A DNA stretch of 64,000 nucleotides from Oscillospiraceae bacterium (GCA_015063885.1 SVTH01000010.1:46805-110804), one strand, 5' to 3'. Numbered from the stretch's first letter, positions 34,980 through 42,456 are shown. Notes: generated by a model not told the origin, from the letters alone. Numbers and translations: made by a program.

Positions 34980-35008
34980 ATTATACAGGAAAACCTTGCT
35001 TTTTTCAA
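34980..35008 (-). promoter_or_regulatory. Sigma-A-type promoter for the GH26-like gene
   Basis: On the minus strand TTGAAA (35008-35003), 17 bp, TATAAT (34985-34980), about 40 bp before the start codon. Confidence 0.83.
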
Positions 35009-35030
35009 TAGAAATTTTATAAAAAAATAG

Positions 35031-35059
35031 AAAAAGCCTCTTGGAAAAGAGACTTTTTC
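35031..35059 (-). terminator. Intrinsic terminator of rpsU
   Basis: On the minus strand AAAAAGTCTCTT pairs imperfectly with AAGAGGCTTTTT around TTCC, with a T-rich end. Confidence 0.7.
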
Positions 35060-35073
35060 GATCAGAATCCTGA

Positions 35074-35250
35074 TTATCTGAACTTGCGCTTTCTGGCTGC
35101 TTCAGACTTCTTCTTACGCTTTACGCTGGGCTTCTCATAGTGCTCACGCTTGCGCAGTTCTGCCTGAACGCCGCTCTTGAGGTAAGATCTCTTGAATCTA
35201 CGGAGAGCGCTGTCAATGCTTTCGTTCTCCTTAACGTGGATCTCTGCCAT
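35074..35250 (-). CDS. rpsU: 30S ribosomal protein S21
   Basis: A 58-residue basic protein translated directly from the sequence: [20 protein letters not shown], then [20 protein letters not shown] and a [15 protein letters not shown] tail. This is S21, which helps 30S subunits bind initiation sites on mRNA. It is too short for common length filters. It has its own consensus promoter at 35311-35339 and a terminator, and lies downstream of the infC-rpmI-rplT group on the same strand. Confidence 0.95.
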   Translation of the reverse strand: MAEIHVKENESIDSALRRFKRSYLKSGVQAELRKREHYEKPSVKRKKKSEAARKRKFR

Positions 35251-35310
35251 CTGTAATTTTCACTCCCTTGTGGAAGGCGATTGACCGCCTACTTAGTTTC
35301 AAACAAAATG

Positions 35311-35339
35311 ATTATATCAAAGAATTCGACATTTGTCAA
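35311..35339 (-). promoter_or_regulatory. Consensus sigma-A promoter for rpsU
   Basis: On the minus strand TTGACA (35339-35334), 17 bp, TATAAT (35316-35311): a perfect match in both hexamers. Confidence 0.92.
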
Positions 35340-35380
35340 CAGTTTTTTCAAAAACGGTTCAACAAATTGTCACAGTCTTC

Positions 35381-35740
35381 TTACAGACCGAGAGCAGCCT
35401 TAGCAGTCTCGACAAGCTTTGCGAAAGCTTCCTTGTCGTTGATAGCCAGCTCGGAGAGCATCTTTCTGTTCAGCTCGATGCCGCTCTTCTTCAGACCGTT
35501 CATGAAACGGGAGTAGTTGATACCGCAAACCTTGCACTGTGCAGAGATACGGGTGATCCAGAGAGCACGGAAGTCTCTCTTCTTCTGCTTTCTGCCGATG
35601 TAAGCGTAGTTGCCGCTCTTCATCACGGCCTGCTTAGCCATCTTAAAGTGTTTGCTCTTAGCGCCCCAGTAGCCCTTAGCCAGCTTCAGGGTCTTGTTTC
35701 TTCTCTTCTTAGTGCTCAATGCACCCTTAATTCTTGCCAT
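35381..35740 (-). CDS. rplT: 50S ribosomal protein L20
   Basis: A 119-residue protein with the L20 pattern [24 protein letters not shown]-type [15 protein letters not shown] and [28 protein letters not shown]20 is needed for 50S assembly and in Bacillus also binds the infC leader to repress its own operon. It is the third gene of infC-rpmI-rplT, 22 bases after rpmI. Confidence 0.98.
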   Translation of the reverse strand: MARIKGALSTKKRRNKTLKLAKGYWGAKSKHFKMAKQAVMKSGNYAYIGRKQKKRDFRALWITRISAQCKVCGINYSRFMNGLKKSGIELNRKMLSELAINDKEAFAKLVETAKAALGL

Positions 35741-35762
35741 TTTTTACAATCCTCCGTTTTTC

Positions 35763-35960
35763 TTACTGGTAGGGAAGCTGTCTCTTCAGATCGTGCATAC
35801 GAGTTGCGGAAACGTAAGCAGTCTTGCGGAGAGATCTCATGCGCTTGGAGGTCTTGAGCCCGGTGTTATGACGGGTGCTCATGTGTCCTCTTTTCAATTT
35901 GCCGGTGGCGGTAAAGCTGAAACGCTTTGCGGACGCCTTGTGTGTCTTCATCTTACCCAT
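35763..35960 (-). CDS. rpmI: 50S ribosomal protein L35
   Basis: A 65-residue basic protein, MGKMKTHKASAKRFSFTATG at the start and KTAYVSATRMHDLKRQLPYQ at the end. Its ATG overlaps the last codons of infC by 8 bases, so translation is coupled. Standard middle gene of the infC-rpmI-rplT operon. Confidence 0.98.
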   Translation of the reverse strand: MGKMKTHKASAKRFSFTATGKLKRGHMSTRHNTGLKTSKRMRSLRKTAYVSATRMHDLKRQLPYQ

Positions 35961-36507
35961 TTGTTTCGGTTCCTTTCGATTTGTTTTTGTTATCAGTCTT
36001 CTTGGGGCTGAGCATCATGGTCATGTTGCGACCGTCCAGCAGGGGGGCTTTGTCGATGGAAACGATGTCGCCGCAGCCGTCGGCGAAACGCTTCAAAAGC
36101 TCCAAACCTACCTCGGTATGCGCCATCTCACGCCCGAAGAAGCGTACGATTACCTTAACTTTGTTGCCTTTTTGCAGGAATTCGATGCAGTGCTTCAGCT
36201 TGGTGTTGAAGTCGTGAGTGTCGATCCGGCAACGGAGCTGGATCTCCTTCAGTTCCACGGAAGGCTTCTTCTTGCGCTGCTCTTTTTCCTTCTTCTCTTT
36301 TTCAAAGTGATACTTGCCGTAGTCCATGATCTTGCATACGGGCGGCTTGGAATCGGGGGAAACTTCCACCAGATCCAATCCCTGATCCCCGGCGATGCGC
36401 AGGGCCTCGGAAGTTTTCATGATCCCCAACTGCCCCTCGGGACCGATTACACGGACCTCGGTGGCACGGATCGCTTCATTGACAAGGGTTTTGTCTGCGG
36501 TTGCTAT
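35953..36507 (-). CDS. infC: Translation initiation factor IF-3, probable AUA start
   Basis: IF-3 checks start-codon pairing on the 30S subunit. The core reads LVNEAIRATEVRVIGPEGQLGIM, DLVEVSPDSKPPVCKIMDYGKYHFE and LRCRIDTHDFNTKLKHCIEFL, full length for the family. No ATG, GTG or TTG lies at a usable distance: the only start fitting the family N-terminus is ATA at 36507, exactly 8 bases after GGAGG (36520-36516). A non-standard start codon is known for infC in other bacteria (AUU in E. coli), where IF-3 itself discriminates against it. That gives a 184-residue product and a second layer of autoregulation besides the leader. Confidence 0.92.
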   Translation of the reverse strand: MATADKTLVNEAIRATEVRVIGPEGQLGIMKTSEALRIAGDQGLDLVEVSPDSKPPVCKIMDYGKYHFEKEKKEKEQRKKKPSVELKEIQLRCRIDTHDFNTKLKHCIEFLQKGNKVKVIVRFFGREMAHTEVGLELLKRFADGCGDIVSIDKAPLLDGRNMTMMLSPKKTDNKNKSKGTETNG

Positions 36508-36703
36508 GGTAGGCACCTCCAAATAAAATTCAAAAAAGAAAACCGTAAAGAAGTTTTTCGACATCTTTACGGCGCAGGTAAACAAGGCTTGACACCCAAA
36601 AGGACAGATTGGCTCTGCCATTTTCACGATTATCAACCATGCCGACCGTTTGCCGCAAGGTGAAAGGTCTTTCTGCCGAAAAACACTTTGCTTCTTTTTC
36701 ACT
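36508..36703 (-). promoter_or_regulatory. infC leader, probable L20-type autoregulatory leader
   Basis: About 195 transcribed bases separate the promoter from infC. They contain several complementary segments and end in an intrinsic terminator directly before the Shine-Dalgarno site. In Bacillus the infC-rpmI-rplT leader is bound by L20 and terminates early; this leader has the same layout. I have not folded it fully, so the L20 assignment is by position and form. Confidence 0.65.
36530..36572 (-). terminator. Leader terminator (attenuator) before infC
   Basis: On the minus strand CCGTAAAGA pairs with TCTTTACGG around a 12-base loop, followed by TTTTCTTTTTT. It ends about 10 bases before the infC ribosome site, so read-through is needed for expression. 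Confidence 0.85.
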
Positions 36704-36709
36704 TGGCGT

Positions 36710-36738
36710 AGTATACCACAGTTTTCCCCGCTTGTCAA
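36710..36738 (-). promoter_or_regulatory. Sigma-A-type promoter for infC-rpmI-rplT
   Basis: On the minus strand TTGACA (36738-36733), 17 bp, TATACT (36715-36710), about 200 bp upstream of infC. Confidence 0.9.
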
Positions 36739-36817
36739 GAGGTTTTTCACAAAAAATACGGTTTTTCCATATTCTTTCAATGAACGATTTTTTGCAAAAC
36801 GGAAAAGGAGCGATTCT

Positions 36818-37561
36818 ATGCCGGAGCTGTTTTTGAGCCCTTCCACCCAGGAATTCAACATCTATTACGACGGGAGCGGCAGCGAAGAATACTACATGAA
36901 TCTCATCGCCAACGCCATGGAGCCCTACCTGGTGGCCTCGGGGATCACCTTCACAAGGAACGATCCGGAGGGCACCGTGGGAGATTCCGTGCGGCAGTCC
37001 AACAGAGGAAGCTACGGACTCCACCTGGCCATCCATTCCAACGCCTCGGGCAGCGCCAATCCCGGCAGACAGCAGGGGACGGACGTTTACTACTACGCCA
37101 CCAGCACCCGGGGGAAGGCAGCGGCGGAGCTGTTCGCCGAAAACCTGAAGGACATCTACCCCGACCCCGCCAAGGTGCGTGCCCTGCCCACCACCTCTCT
37201 GTACGAGCTGCGGTATACCCGTGCCCCTTCCATTCTGGTGGAGGTGGCTTATCACGACAACCCTGCGGATGCGGAATGGATCAAGAACAACATCCAGGCC
37301 ATTGCCCGCAATCTCTCCCTGTCCGTGGCGGAATACTTCGGCGTGCCCTTGGTGGATCCTCAGCCTACCCGTACGGGGATCGTACGCACCCAGGGCGGCA
37401 GACTGAACGTGCGGGAACAGCCGAGCACCGATGCACGGGTCATCGGGAATCTGAACAACGGCACCGCAGTCACCGTCACCGGCCAGGACGGGAATTGGTA
37501 CCTCATCAACTATAACGGCCTCGTGGGGTTCGTGTTCGGGCAGTATCTGGAATTGACGTGA
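36818..37561 (+). CDS. N-acetylmuramoyl-L-alanine amidase with SH3 domain
   Basis: A 247-residue cell-wall amidase. The Amidase_3 domain (about 1-180) shows RQSNRGSYGLHLAIHSNASG with the zinc His, GTDVYYYATSTRGKAAAELF, and the later LVEVAYHDNPADAEW with the catalytic Glu; the usual first zinc His-Gly segment near the N-terminus is replaced by YYDGSGSEEYYM, which lacks a clear ligand. A bacterial SH3 domain (about 185-247) follows, with GRLNVREQPSTDARVIG. No signal peptide. AAAAGGAG at 36803-36810 supports the ATG at 36818. Confidence 0.82.
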   Translation: MPELFLSPSTQEFNIYYDGSGSEEYYMNLIANAMEPYLVASGITFTRNDPEGTVGDSVRQSNRGSYGLHLAIHSNASGSANPGRQQGTDVYYYATSTRGKAAAELFAENLKDIYPDPAKVRALPTTSLYELRYTRAPSILVEVAYHDNPADAEWIKNNIQAIARNLSLSVAEYFGVPLVDPQPTRTGIVRTQGGRLNVREQPSTDARVIGNLNNGTAVTVTGQDGNWYLINYNGLVGFVFGQYLELT

Positions 37562-37566
37562 TTTTT

Positions 37567-37600
37567 GTGGAACCTTCTTTTCGGAAAAAGAAGGTTCCAC
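37567..37600. repeat. Long perfect-arm hairpin after the amidase
   Basis: GTGGAACCTTCTTTT pairs with AAAAAGAAGGTTCCAC around TCGG, an arm of about 14-15 bp. No T run follows on the plus strand, so it may be a repeat or a processing hairpin instead of a normal terminator. Confidence 0.6.
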
Positions 37601-37642
37601 ACCTCCAAGAAAACCTGTTTCGGAAGGAAAAGTTTTTGGGTA

Positions 37643-37876
37643 CTATCCTAATCTTTTGGAAAACAGATCCGCCGGCTTGATATCGAATTGAACCGAAATA
37701 CGGAAGGGAACCATCACGCGAAGCCGTTCGGGGAAATCACCGCGTTCAATTCTTCTCAAGCTGGCAGGCGTTATTTTCAAAAGCTTAGCCATTTCGGCTT
37801 GGGTCAGTTTGTTTTCGGCGCGTAACCATTTGATGTTGTGAGCCGCATTTAGCATTTCTTCCGGAAAAACGATCAT
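37643..37876 (-). CDS. Small XRE-family regulator
   Basis: A 77-residue protein with an HTH_3 fold: IKWLRAENKLTQAEMAKLLKITPASLRRIERGDFPERL. The C-terminal part (FRISVQFDIKPADLFSKRLG) is the usual last helix. The ATG at 37876 is preferred; an upstream TTG has no ribosome site. It is divergent from another XRE gene at 37995 and shares with it a region carrying an inverted repeat. Confidence 0.8.
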   Translation of the reverse strand: MIVFPEEMLNAAHNIKWLRAENKLTQAEMAKLLKITPASLRRIERGDFPERLRVMVPFRISVQFDIKPADLFSKRLG

Positions 37877-37904
37877 ATTTTTGTCTCTCAATCTTTTGGG
37901 ATAC

Positions 37905-37968
37905 CATCATTCTACACCTGATAGGCGTAAAAGTCAATACATCTTTTCGATGTAGGGTAGAATGATTT
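37905..37968. promoter_or_regulatory. Divergent promoter/operator between two XRE genes
   Basis: For the minus gene: TTGACT (37937-37932), 17 bp, TAGAAT (37914-37909). The word GTAGAATGAT is present on the minus strand here and again, inverted, on the plus strand at 37957-37967, where it would be the -10 of the plus gene. A hairpin ACATC/GATGT lies between. One or both XRE products may bind these sites; that is inference. Confidence 0.65.
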
Positions 37969-37994
37969 TAACAAAAGAAAGAGGAGACATAACC

Positions 37995-38204
37995 ATGTAC
38001 CGTATCAGAGATCTGCGGGAGGACAGGGATCTTTCCCAAAAGGCCATCGCCGAGGTGATCAAAACCACCCAACTGCAGTATAGCAAGATCGAGTTGGGGA
38101 AAGCGGATATCAGCGGGGAAAAGCTGATCCTGCTTGCCAAGTTCTACCGCGTTTCCACGGATTATCTCCTTGGGATCACCGACGATCCCACACCTTCCCG
38201 TTAA
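37995..38204 (+). CDS. Small XRE-family regulator
   Basis: A 69-residue HTH_3 protein: IRDLREDRDLSQKAIAEVIKTTQLQYSKIELGKADISGEKLILLAKFYRVSTDYLLGITDDP. The sequence is of the plain phage-repressor-like type common in Clostridia. The ATG at 37995 follows GAGGAG by a normal distance. It is related in sequence to the XRE protein at 43791 (both have LREDRDL and YSxIExGxA blocks). Confidence 0.85.
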   Translation: MYRIRDLREDRDLSQKAIAEVIKTTQLQYSKIELGKADISGEKLILLAKFYRVSTDYLLGITDDPTPSR

Positions 38205-38235
38205 TTTCTTGAATGAAAAGTTTTTGGGTGAGAGC

Positions 38236-38273
38236 ACGAGAGAGGGGCTTTTTTCAAAAAGCCCCTCTCTCGT
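38236..38273. terminator. Bidirectional intrinsic terminator
   Basis: A perfect palindrome: ACGAGAGAGGGGCTTTTTT, CA, then its complement. It ends both the XRE gene and the convergent lipoprotein gene. Confidence 0.88.
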
Positions 38274-38292
38274 ATTACTTTAAATTGTAAGC

Positions 38293-38964
38293 TTAGTCGT
38301 TGATGGGTGCCCAGGTAGCGGTGCAAACGTAAGCATCGTCATACCACATGGTGTCAGCAGTCTCGGTGGGAACGGTCAGACCTTCCAGATCCAGACCGGT
38401 GAACTGCATCTTGTCGCCGACTCTCCAAAGCTGAGCGGAAGCAACCATTGCGTTGCAGTTGGGGCTGGTGAAGTCGGTATCGCCGCTGCCCAGGGTGATG
38501 TAGTCGTTACCAACGTTGATTGCCCAAACGAAGCCGCCTTCGGGAACTGCTACGGTGGTAGCAGAGCCGTCTGCGATGCCGTTGGTGAGCTCAACGATCT
38601 CGTAAACGTTTTCCAGATCCTCAACCTGTGCGGGAGCGAATGCTACGTGGATCCACCAGCCGCCTGCGGTATCGGTCTCGGTGAAGATGGCGCCTGCGCC
38701 TTCGGCGGTGCCGTCGTTGAAGTGGGTGACCCAGAACATTTCAGCCTCGCCTACCAGGGGAAGCTCTTCTTCGGAGGACTCAGCAGGTTCCTCGGAGGAA
38801 GCCTCGGGTTCTTCGGAAGAGACTGCGGGAGCCTCGGAAGAGGTAGCGGGAGCGGTGGAGGAAGCTTCGGGAGCGGAAGAGGTAGCCTCTTCTTCGCCAC
38901 AGGAAGCAAGTGCGAAGCAGCAGAAGATCATCAGTGCTGCCAGAAGCAGGGAAAGCTTTTTCAT
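38293..38964 (-). CDS. Exported lipoprotein with Ser/Glu/Pro linker
   Basis: A 223-residue lipoprotein: signal peptide with lipobox ALASC (Cys22), then a low-complexity linker (about 25-68) built from SSEEP/SSEAP-type units, then a domain of about 150 residues (MFWVTHFNDGTAEGAG, WWIHVAFAP, FVWAINVGNDYITLGSGD, MQFTGLDLEGL) with no recognised family. The domain looks beta-rich and could be a binding module. It is the last gene of a run with a 29-residue membrane peptide and an SGNH hydrolase. Confidence 0.75.
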   Translation of the reverse strand: MKKLSLLLAALMIFCCFALASCGEEEATSSAPEASSTAPATSSEAPAVSSEEPEASSEEPAESSEEELPLVGEAEMFWVTHFNDGTAEGAGAIFTETDTAGGWWIHVAFAPAQVEDLENVYEIVELTNGIADGSATTVAVPEGGFVWAINVGNDYITLGSGDTDFTSPNCNAMVASAQLWRVGDKMQFTGLDLEGLTVPTETADTMWYDDAYVCTATWAPIND

Positions 38965-39006
38965 GGTGTTTTTTCCTTTCGAAAATATATTGTTTTTTTT
39001 GTTTTT

Positions 39007-39096
39007 TTATCTCAAAAGAATGGCGAGAACGGGAACCAGAGAGGACAGCACCAAGGCGCCCAACAGGATCCAGGTCAAAAGTTTTTTCTTATCCAT
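39007..39096 (-). CDS. 29-residue single-pass membrane microprotein
   Basis: MDKKKLLTWILLGALVLSSL then VPVLAILLR and a stop: a basic start and one transmembrane helix. Its ATG follows the SGNH hydrolase stop by one base (TAATATG), and AGAAGAAG inside the upstream gene gives a weak ribosome site. The position between two exported-protein genes of the same strand makes it plausible as a coupled microprotein; chance cannot be ruled out for so short a frame. Confidence 0.5.
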   Translation of the reverse strand: MDKKKLLTWILLGALVLSSLVPVLAILLR

Positions 39097-39097
39097 A

Positions 39098-40072
39098 TTA
39101 CTTCTTCTTTCTGACCAGAATCACTACCGCAGCGATCACGACCACAGCTGCCGCAGCAATGAGGATGTAAACGTAAACGGGAATGCCGCCTTCCCCCTCC
39201 GCGGGAGCGGAGGATTCTGCGGGGGCGGAGGATTCTGCGGGAGCGGAAGCTTCTGCGGATACCTCGGCGGATTCTTCCTCGGAGGATTCCTCCACGGGAG
39301 GCTCTTCCTTGATGTGCAGAGTCTCCATCCAAGCCTCGATGCGGGGCGTCAGGATCTCGTAGCCGGAGGTTCTGCAATGGATGTAGTCGTACAGATTCTC
39401 GTCGGTGTGCGTCTTCATAACGTTCTTGTTGAAATCGTCATCAAAATAGAAATCCAGATAGGGGATCTCCCACTTGTCGCAGATCTCCTTGGCAACGGTG
39501 AAGTAAGCGCTCATGTCGGCGAGGCTGGTCTGTCTGCTGTTGGGAATGGTGAAATTGATGATGTAGCCGTAGTATGCGTTGGGATAGGTTTCCTTCAGAT
39601 ACTTGAAGGTGGTCTCCAATCCGCCTGCAAAGGTGGCCATATCAAAGGGACCCTCGAAGCCTTCGACCATAGCGCCCACTGCGCAGCTGTCCCAAGCGTC
39701 GTTGACACCGCCGTGAACGATGACGTAATCGTACTTCTCGCCGTTGGGGGACTGCTGTTTCAGCTGTGCCAGAATGGTGTTGGCGCCGCGGCAATCGGAA
39801 ACGGAAGCGCCGGATTTACCCAGGTTCACGCCTCTCATGTCGTTGTTGTAAAGAATTCTGCCGCCCCAGCCGAAGCGGTAATTATAGTCGGCATCCCGCT
39901 GCTCGTAAATCGCCTCGCAGATGGAGTCGCCCACGAACAGTGCCATCTTCTGATACAGGGGAGATTCGGGATCGATATCGGGTTCTGCCTTTTCGGCGGA
40001 AACGGTCAAGCCTGCCATACAGGTGAAGGCCGCTACCAGCGCCAGCAGGATACACAGAAGTTTCTTCATCAT
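39098..40072 (-). CDS. Exported SGNH/GDSL hydrolase with C-terminal membrane anchor
   Basis: A 324-residue protein: signal peptide (about 1-26), SGNH hydrolase domain with block I ALFVGDSIC (Ser nucleophile), block II NLGKSGAS, block III VHGGVND and a final YDYIH with the His of the triad. A Ser/Glu/Ala/Pro linker (about 255-295) and a single C-terminal transmembrane helix with a KKK tail anchor it to the membrane from outside. Probably an esterase acting on acetylated cell-wall or plant glycans. AAGGAAGG supports the first ATG at 40072. Confidence 0.82.
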   Translation of the reverse strand: MMKKLLCILLALVAAFTCMAGLTVSAEKAEPDIDPESPLYQKMALFVGDSICEAIYEQRDADYNYRFGWGGRILYNNDMRGVNLGKSGASVSDCRGANTILAQLKQQSPNGEKYDYVIVHGGVNDAWDSCAVGAMVEGFEGPFDMATFAGGLETTFKYLKETYPNAYYGYIINFTIPNSRQTSLADMSAYFTVAKEICDKWEIPYLDFYFDDDFNKNVMKTHTDENLYDYIHCRTSGYEILTPRIEAWMETLHIKEEPPVEESSEEESAEVSAEASAPAESSAPAESSAPAEGEGGIPVYVYILIAAAAVVVIAAVVILVRKKK

Positions 40073-40105
40073 GTAAAAACCTTCCTTAGTAGATTTTCTC
40101 CGAAC

Positions 40106-40134
40106 ATTATAGCACGAATTTTTCGCTTTGTAAA
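40106..40134 (-). promoter_or_regulatory. Sigma-A-type promoter for the SGNH operon
   Basis: On the minus strand TTTACA (40134-40129), 17 bp, TATAAT (40111-40106), about 35 bp before the start. Confidence 0.85.
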
Positions 40135-40138
40135 GAGG

Positions 40139-40174
40139 GAAAACGGCAACCGAATGCTTCAGTTGCCGTTTTTG
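40139..40174. terminator. Intrinsic terminator of the EF-G-like gene
   Basis: AAACGGCAAC pairs with GTTGCCGTTT around an 11-base loop, with A and T runs on both sides, so it works in either direction; it directly follows the EF-G-like stop on the minus strand. Confidence 0.85.
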
Positions 40175-40182
40175 TGTCAATT

Positions 40183-42243
40183 TTATGCGTTCTTCTTGGC
40201 TTCTGCAACGATCTTTTCGGAGATGTTGGCGGGAACCTCGGAATAACCGGTGATGTAGAAGGTGTAGGAGCCTCTGCCCTGGGAGATGGCGCGGAGCACG
40301 TGAACGTAGTCGCTCATTTCGGCATCCGGAACCTCGGCTTCCACGATGCTGTAGCCGTGCTTACCCTCGGCCTGATCCATACCCATGATCTTACCGCGGC
40401 GCTTGTTCAGGTCGCCGATGACGTCGCCCACCTGGCTGTCGGGAATCAGGACACGCAGCTGACCGACGGGCTCCAGGAGCACGGGGTTACACAGGGGCAG
40501 ACCGTCACGGAAGGCGATACCTGCCGCCAGCTTAAAGGCCATTTCGGAGGAGTCCACGTCGTGGTAGGAGCCGTCGAACAGGTTGGCCGCCAGGTTTACC
40601 ACGGGGTAGCCCGCCAGAACGCCCTTGGCCATACATTCCTGCAGACCCTTTTCCACTGCGGGATGGAAGTTCTTGGGAACGGAGCCGCCGAAGATGGTCT
40701 CGGTAAAGGTCAGACCCTCTGCCTCGCCGGGAGAGAACTCGATCTTAACGTGGCCGTACTGACCGTGACCGCCGGACTGCTTCTTATGCTTACCTTCGAT
40801 CTTGCAGGACTTGCGGATGGTCTCGCGGTATGCGATCTTCTTGTCGTCCAAAGCGATCTCCACGCCGTAGCGGGACTTCATCTTTGCCAGTGCGATATCC
40901 AAATGGGTGCCGCCCAGACCGGAGAGCAGCATCTGCTTGGTCTCCTTGTGGACCTCGTAACGAAGGGTGGGATCCTCTTCCAACAGCTTGGCAACGCCGG
41001 AGGAGATCTTGTCCTCGTCGCCCTTGGACAGGGGACGGATGGCCTTCACGTAGAAGGGCAGGGGATATTCCGTAGGAGCGTAGGTCACGTTGCCGTCCCA
41101 GGAGAGGGTGTCGCCGGTGGCGGCGTTTGCCAGCTTGGATACCATGCCGATATCACCGCAGGCCAGAGCCTCTACCTCGGACTGGGTCTTGCCCTTGATG
41201 GTGAACAGCTTTGCCAGACGCTCGTTGGAGCCGTCCCGGGAGTTCTTCAGGGTGTTGTCGGCCTTGACGGTACCGTTCATGACCTTGAAGAAGTTCATCT
41301 TGCCCACGAAGGGGTCTGCAACGGTCTTGAAGATAAACAGAGCGGGAGCGCCGTCGGGCTGGATGGCGATCTCTTCCAGGTCGGAGGAGATCTCGTTGCC
41401 CTTGGCGGAATGACGGGGGAAGGACTCTGCGATGGCGTCCATCAGGGTCCATGCGCCCCAAAGCTTGGTGGCACAGCCGCAGAAGCAGGGAACGATATCG
41501 CCGTGGATGATGCCCTCGTGGATGGCGTTGCAGATCTCCATATGGGAGATATCCTCGCCGGAGAAGTACTTCTCCATCAGCTCCTCGTTGGTGCCTGCGA
41601 TGGCTTCCAACAGCATTTCGTGGAAGTGGTCGAAGGATTCCTTGGATTCCTCGGGAATGGGCAGAACGTGATGCTGGCCCTTATCGTCAAAAGCGTGAGC
41701 ATCGTTGTCCACCAGGTCCAGAGCGCCGCAAACCTCGCCGTCCTTGATCATGGGGATGGTGATGGGGCAGATCTTTCTGCCGAACTTCTCGTGGAGTGCG
41801 TCCAGGATCTTTGCAAAACGAGCCTGGTTGTCGTCGAATTTATTGATAAAGATAGCCTTGGGCAGACCTGCGGCGGTAGCGCGGTCCCAAGCCAGCTCGG
41901 TACCTACCTCGATGCCGGATTTTGCGTCGATGACGATGACGGCGGAGTCAGCCACGCGGAGTGCCTGGGAAACCTCCCCTGCAAAGCCGGGATGACCGGG
42001 GGTGTCGATGACGTTGATCTTAACGTCCTTCCACATAACGGGAGCAAAGCCCGCAGAAATAGAGATCTTTCTCTTCACGGACTCGGGATCGTAGTCAAAG
42101 TTGGAGTTGCCTTCCGCAGTTTTGCCCAGACGGTCGCTGCCGCCGGAAACGTACAGCATTGCCTCTGCCAGGGAGGTCTTACCGGAGCCGCTGTGGCCCA
42201 GCAAGGCAATGTTACGGATGCGTTTCATATCGATAATAGCCAT
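40183..42243 (-). CDS. Elongation factor G paralogue (EF-G-like GTPase)
   Basis: A 686-residue translational GTPase. G1 is GHSGSGKTS, G3 DTPGHPGF, G4 NKFD; the G2 Thr region is shorter than in canonical EF-G. Domains II-V follow, with domain IV GGHGQYGHVKIEF and domain V ending in EAEVPDAEMSDYVHVLRAISQGRGSY. The start MAIIDMKRIRNIALLGHSGSGKTSL and the NKFDD motif are typical of the EF-G-II/FusA-like paralogues of Clostridia, so this is probably not the housekeeping EF-G. It has its own promoter and terminator. Confidence 0.85.
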   Translation of the reverse strand: MAIIDMKRIRNIALLGHSGSGKTSLAEAMLYVSGGSDRLGKTAEGNSNFDYDPESVKRKISISAGFAPVMWKDVKINVIDTPGHPGFAGEVSQALRVADSAVIVIDAKSGIEVGTELAWDRATAAGLPKAIFINKFDDNQARFAKILDALHEKFGRKICPITIPMIKDGEVCGALDLVDNDAHAFDDKGQHHVLPIPEESKESFDHFHEMLLEAIAGTNEELMEKYFSGEDISHMEICNAIHEGIIHGDIVPCFCGCATKLWGAWTLMDAIAESFPRHSAKGNEISSDLEEIAIQPDGAPALFIFKTVADPFVGKMNFFKVMNGTVKADNTLKNSRDGSNERLAKLFTIKGKTQSEVEALACGDIGMVSKLANAATGDTLSWDGNVTYAPTEYPLPFYVKAIRPLSKGDEDKISSGVAKLLEEDPTLRYEVHKETKQMLLSGLGGTHLDIALAKMKSRYGVEIALDDKKIAYRETIRKSCKIEGKHKKQSGGHGQYGHVKIEFSPGEAEGLTFTETIFGGSVPKNFHPAVEKGLQECMAKGVLAGYPVVNLAANLFDGSYHDVDSSEMAFKLAAGIAFRDGLPLCNPVLLEPVGQLRVLIPDSQVGDVIGDLNKRRGKIMGMDQAEGKHGYSIVEAEVPDAEMSDYVHVLRAISQGRGSYTFYITGYSEVPANISEKIVAEAKKNA

Positions 42244-42301
42244 AGTAAAGGATTCCTCTCCCGCCGAGTTTCCTCGGCGATGTTATTTTCTCAATAGCAC
42301 T

Positions 42302-42330
42302 ATTATATATGATTTCTCGCGCAATTGCAA
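42302..42330 (-). promoter_or_regulatory. Sigma-A-type promoter for the EF-G-like gene
   Basis: On the minus strand TTGCAA (42330-42325), 17 bp, TATAAT (42307-42302), about 60 bp before the start. Confidence 0.75.
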
Positions 42331-42402
42331 TATTTTTGCAAAAAATCAAAACAAACGAAAATTTAAGGATGTTTTTGTGCAGATTGCCCAGTGCGAGGAG
42401 TG

Positions 42403-42431
42403 TTGACAAGGAAGGACGGCTTGTGTATAAT
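42403..42431 (+). promoter_or_regulatory. Consensus sigma-A promoter for the small conserved gene
   Basis: TTGACA at 42403-42408, 17 bp, TATAAT at 42426-42431: both hexamers are perfect, 26 bp before the start codon. Confidence 0.92.
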
Positions 42432-42456
42432 GGGTGAAGAAAAAGGAGGGGAGACT

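Noticed and set aside
33354..35030. 558-codon open frame on the plus strand opposite the GH26-like lipoprotein
   Set aside because: Shadow frame; no domain, and the minus-strand gene has a signal peptide, catalytic motifs, promoter and terminator.
36530..36640. 36-residue frame (start MVDNRENGRANLSF) in the infC leader as a leader peptide
   Set aside because: There is no ribosome site before its ATG, and its codons show no run of a single amino acid; the hairpin alone explains the region.
40174..42297. 707-codon open frame on the plus strand opposite the EF-G-like gene
   Set aside because: Shadow frame; translational GTPase motifs are clear on the minus strand and this frame has none.
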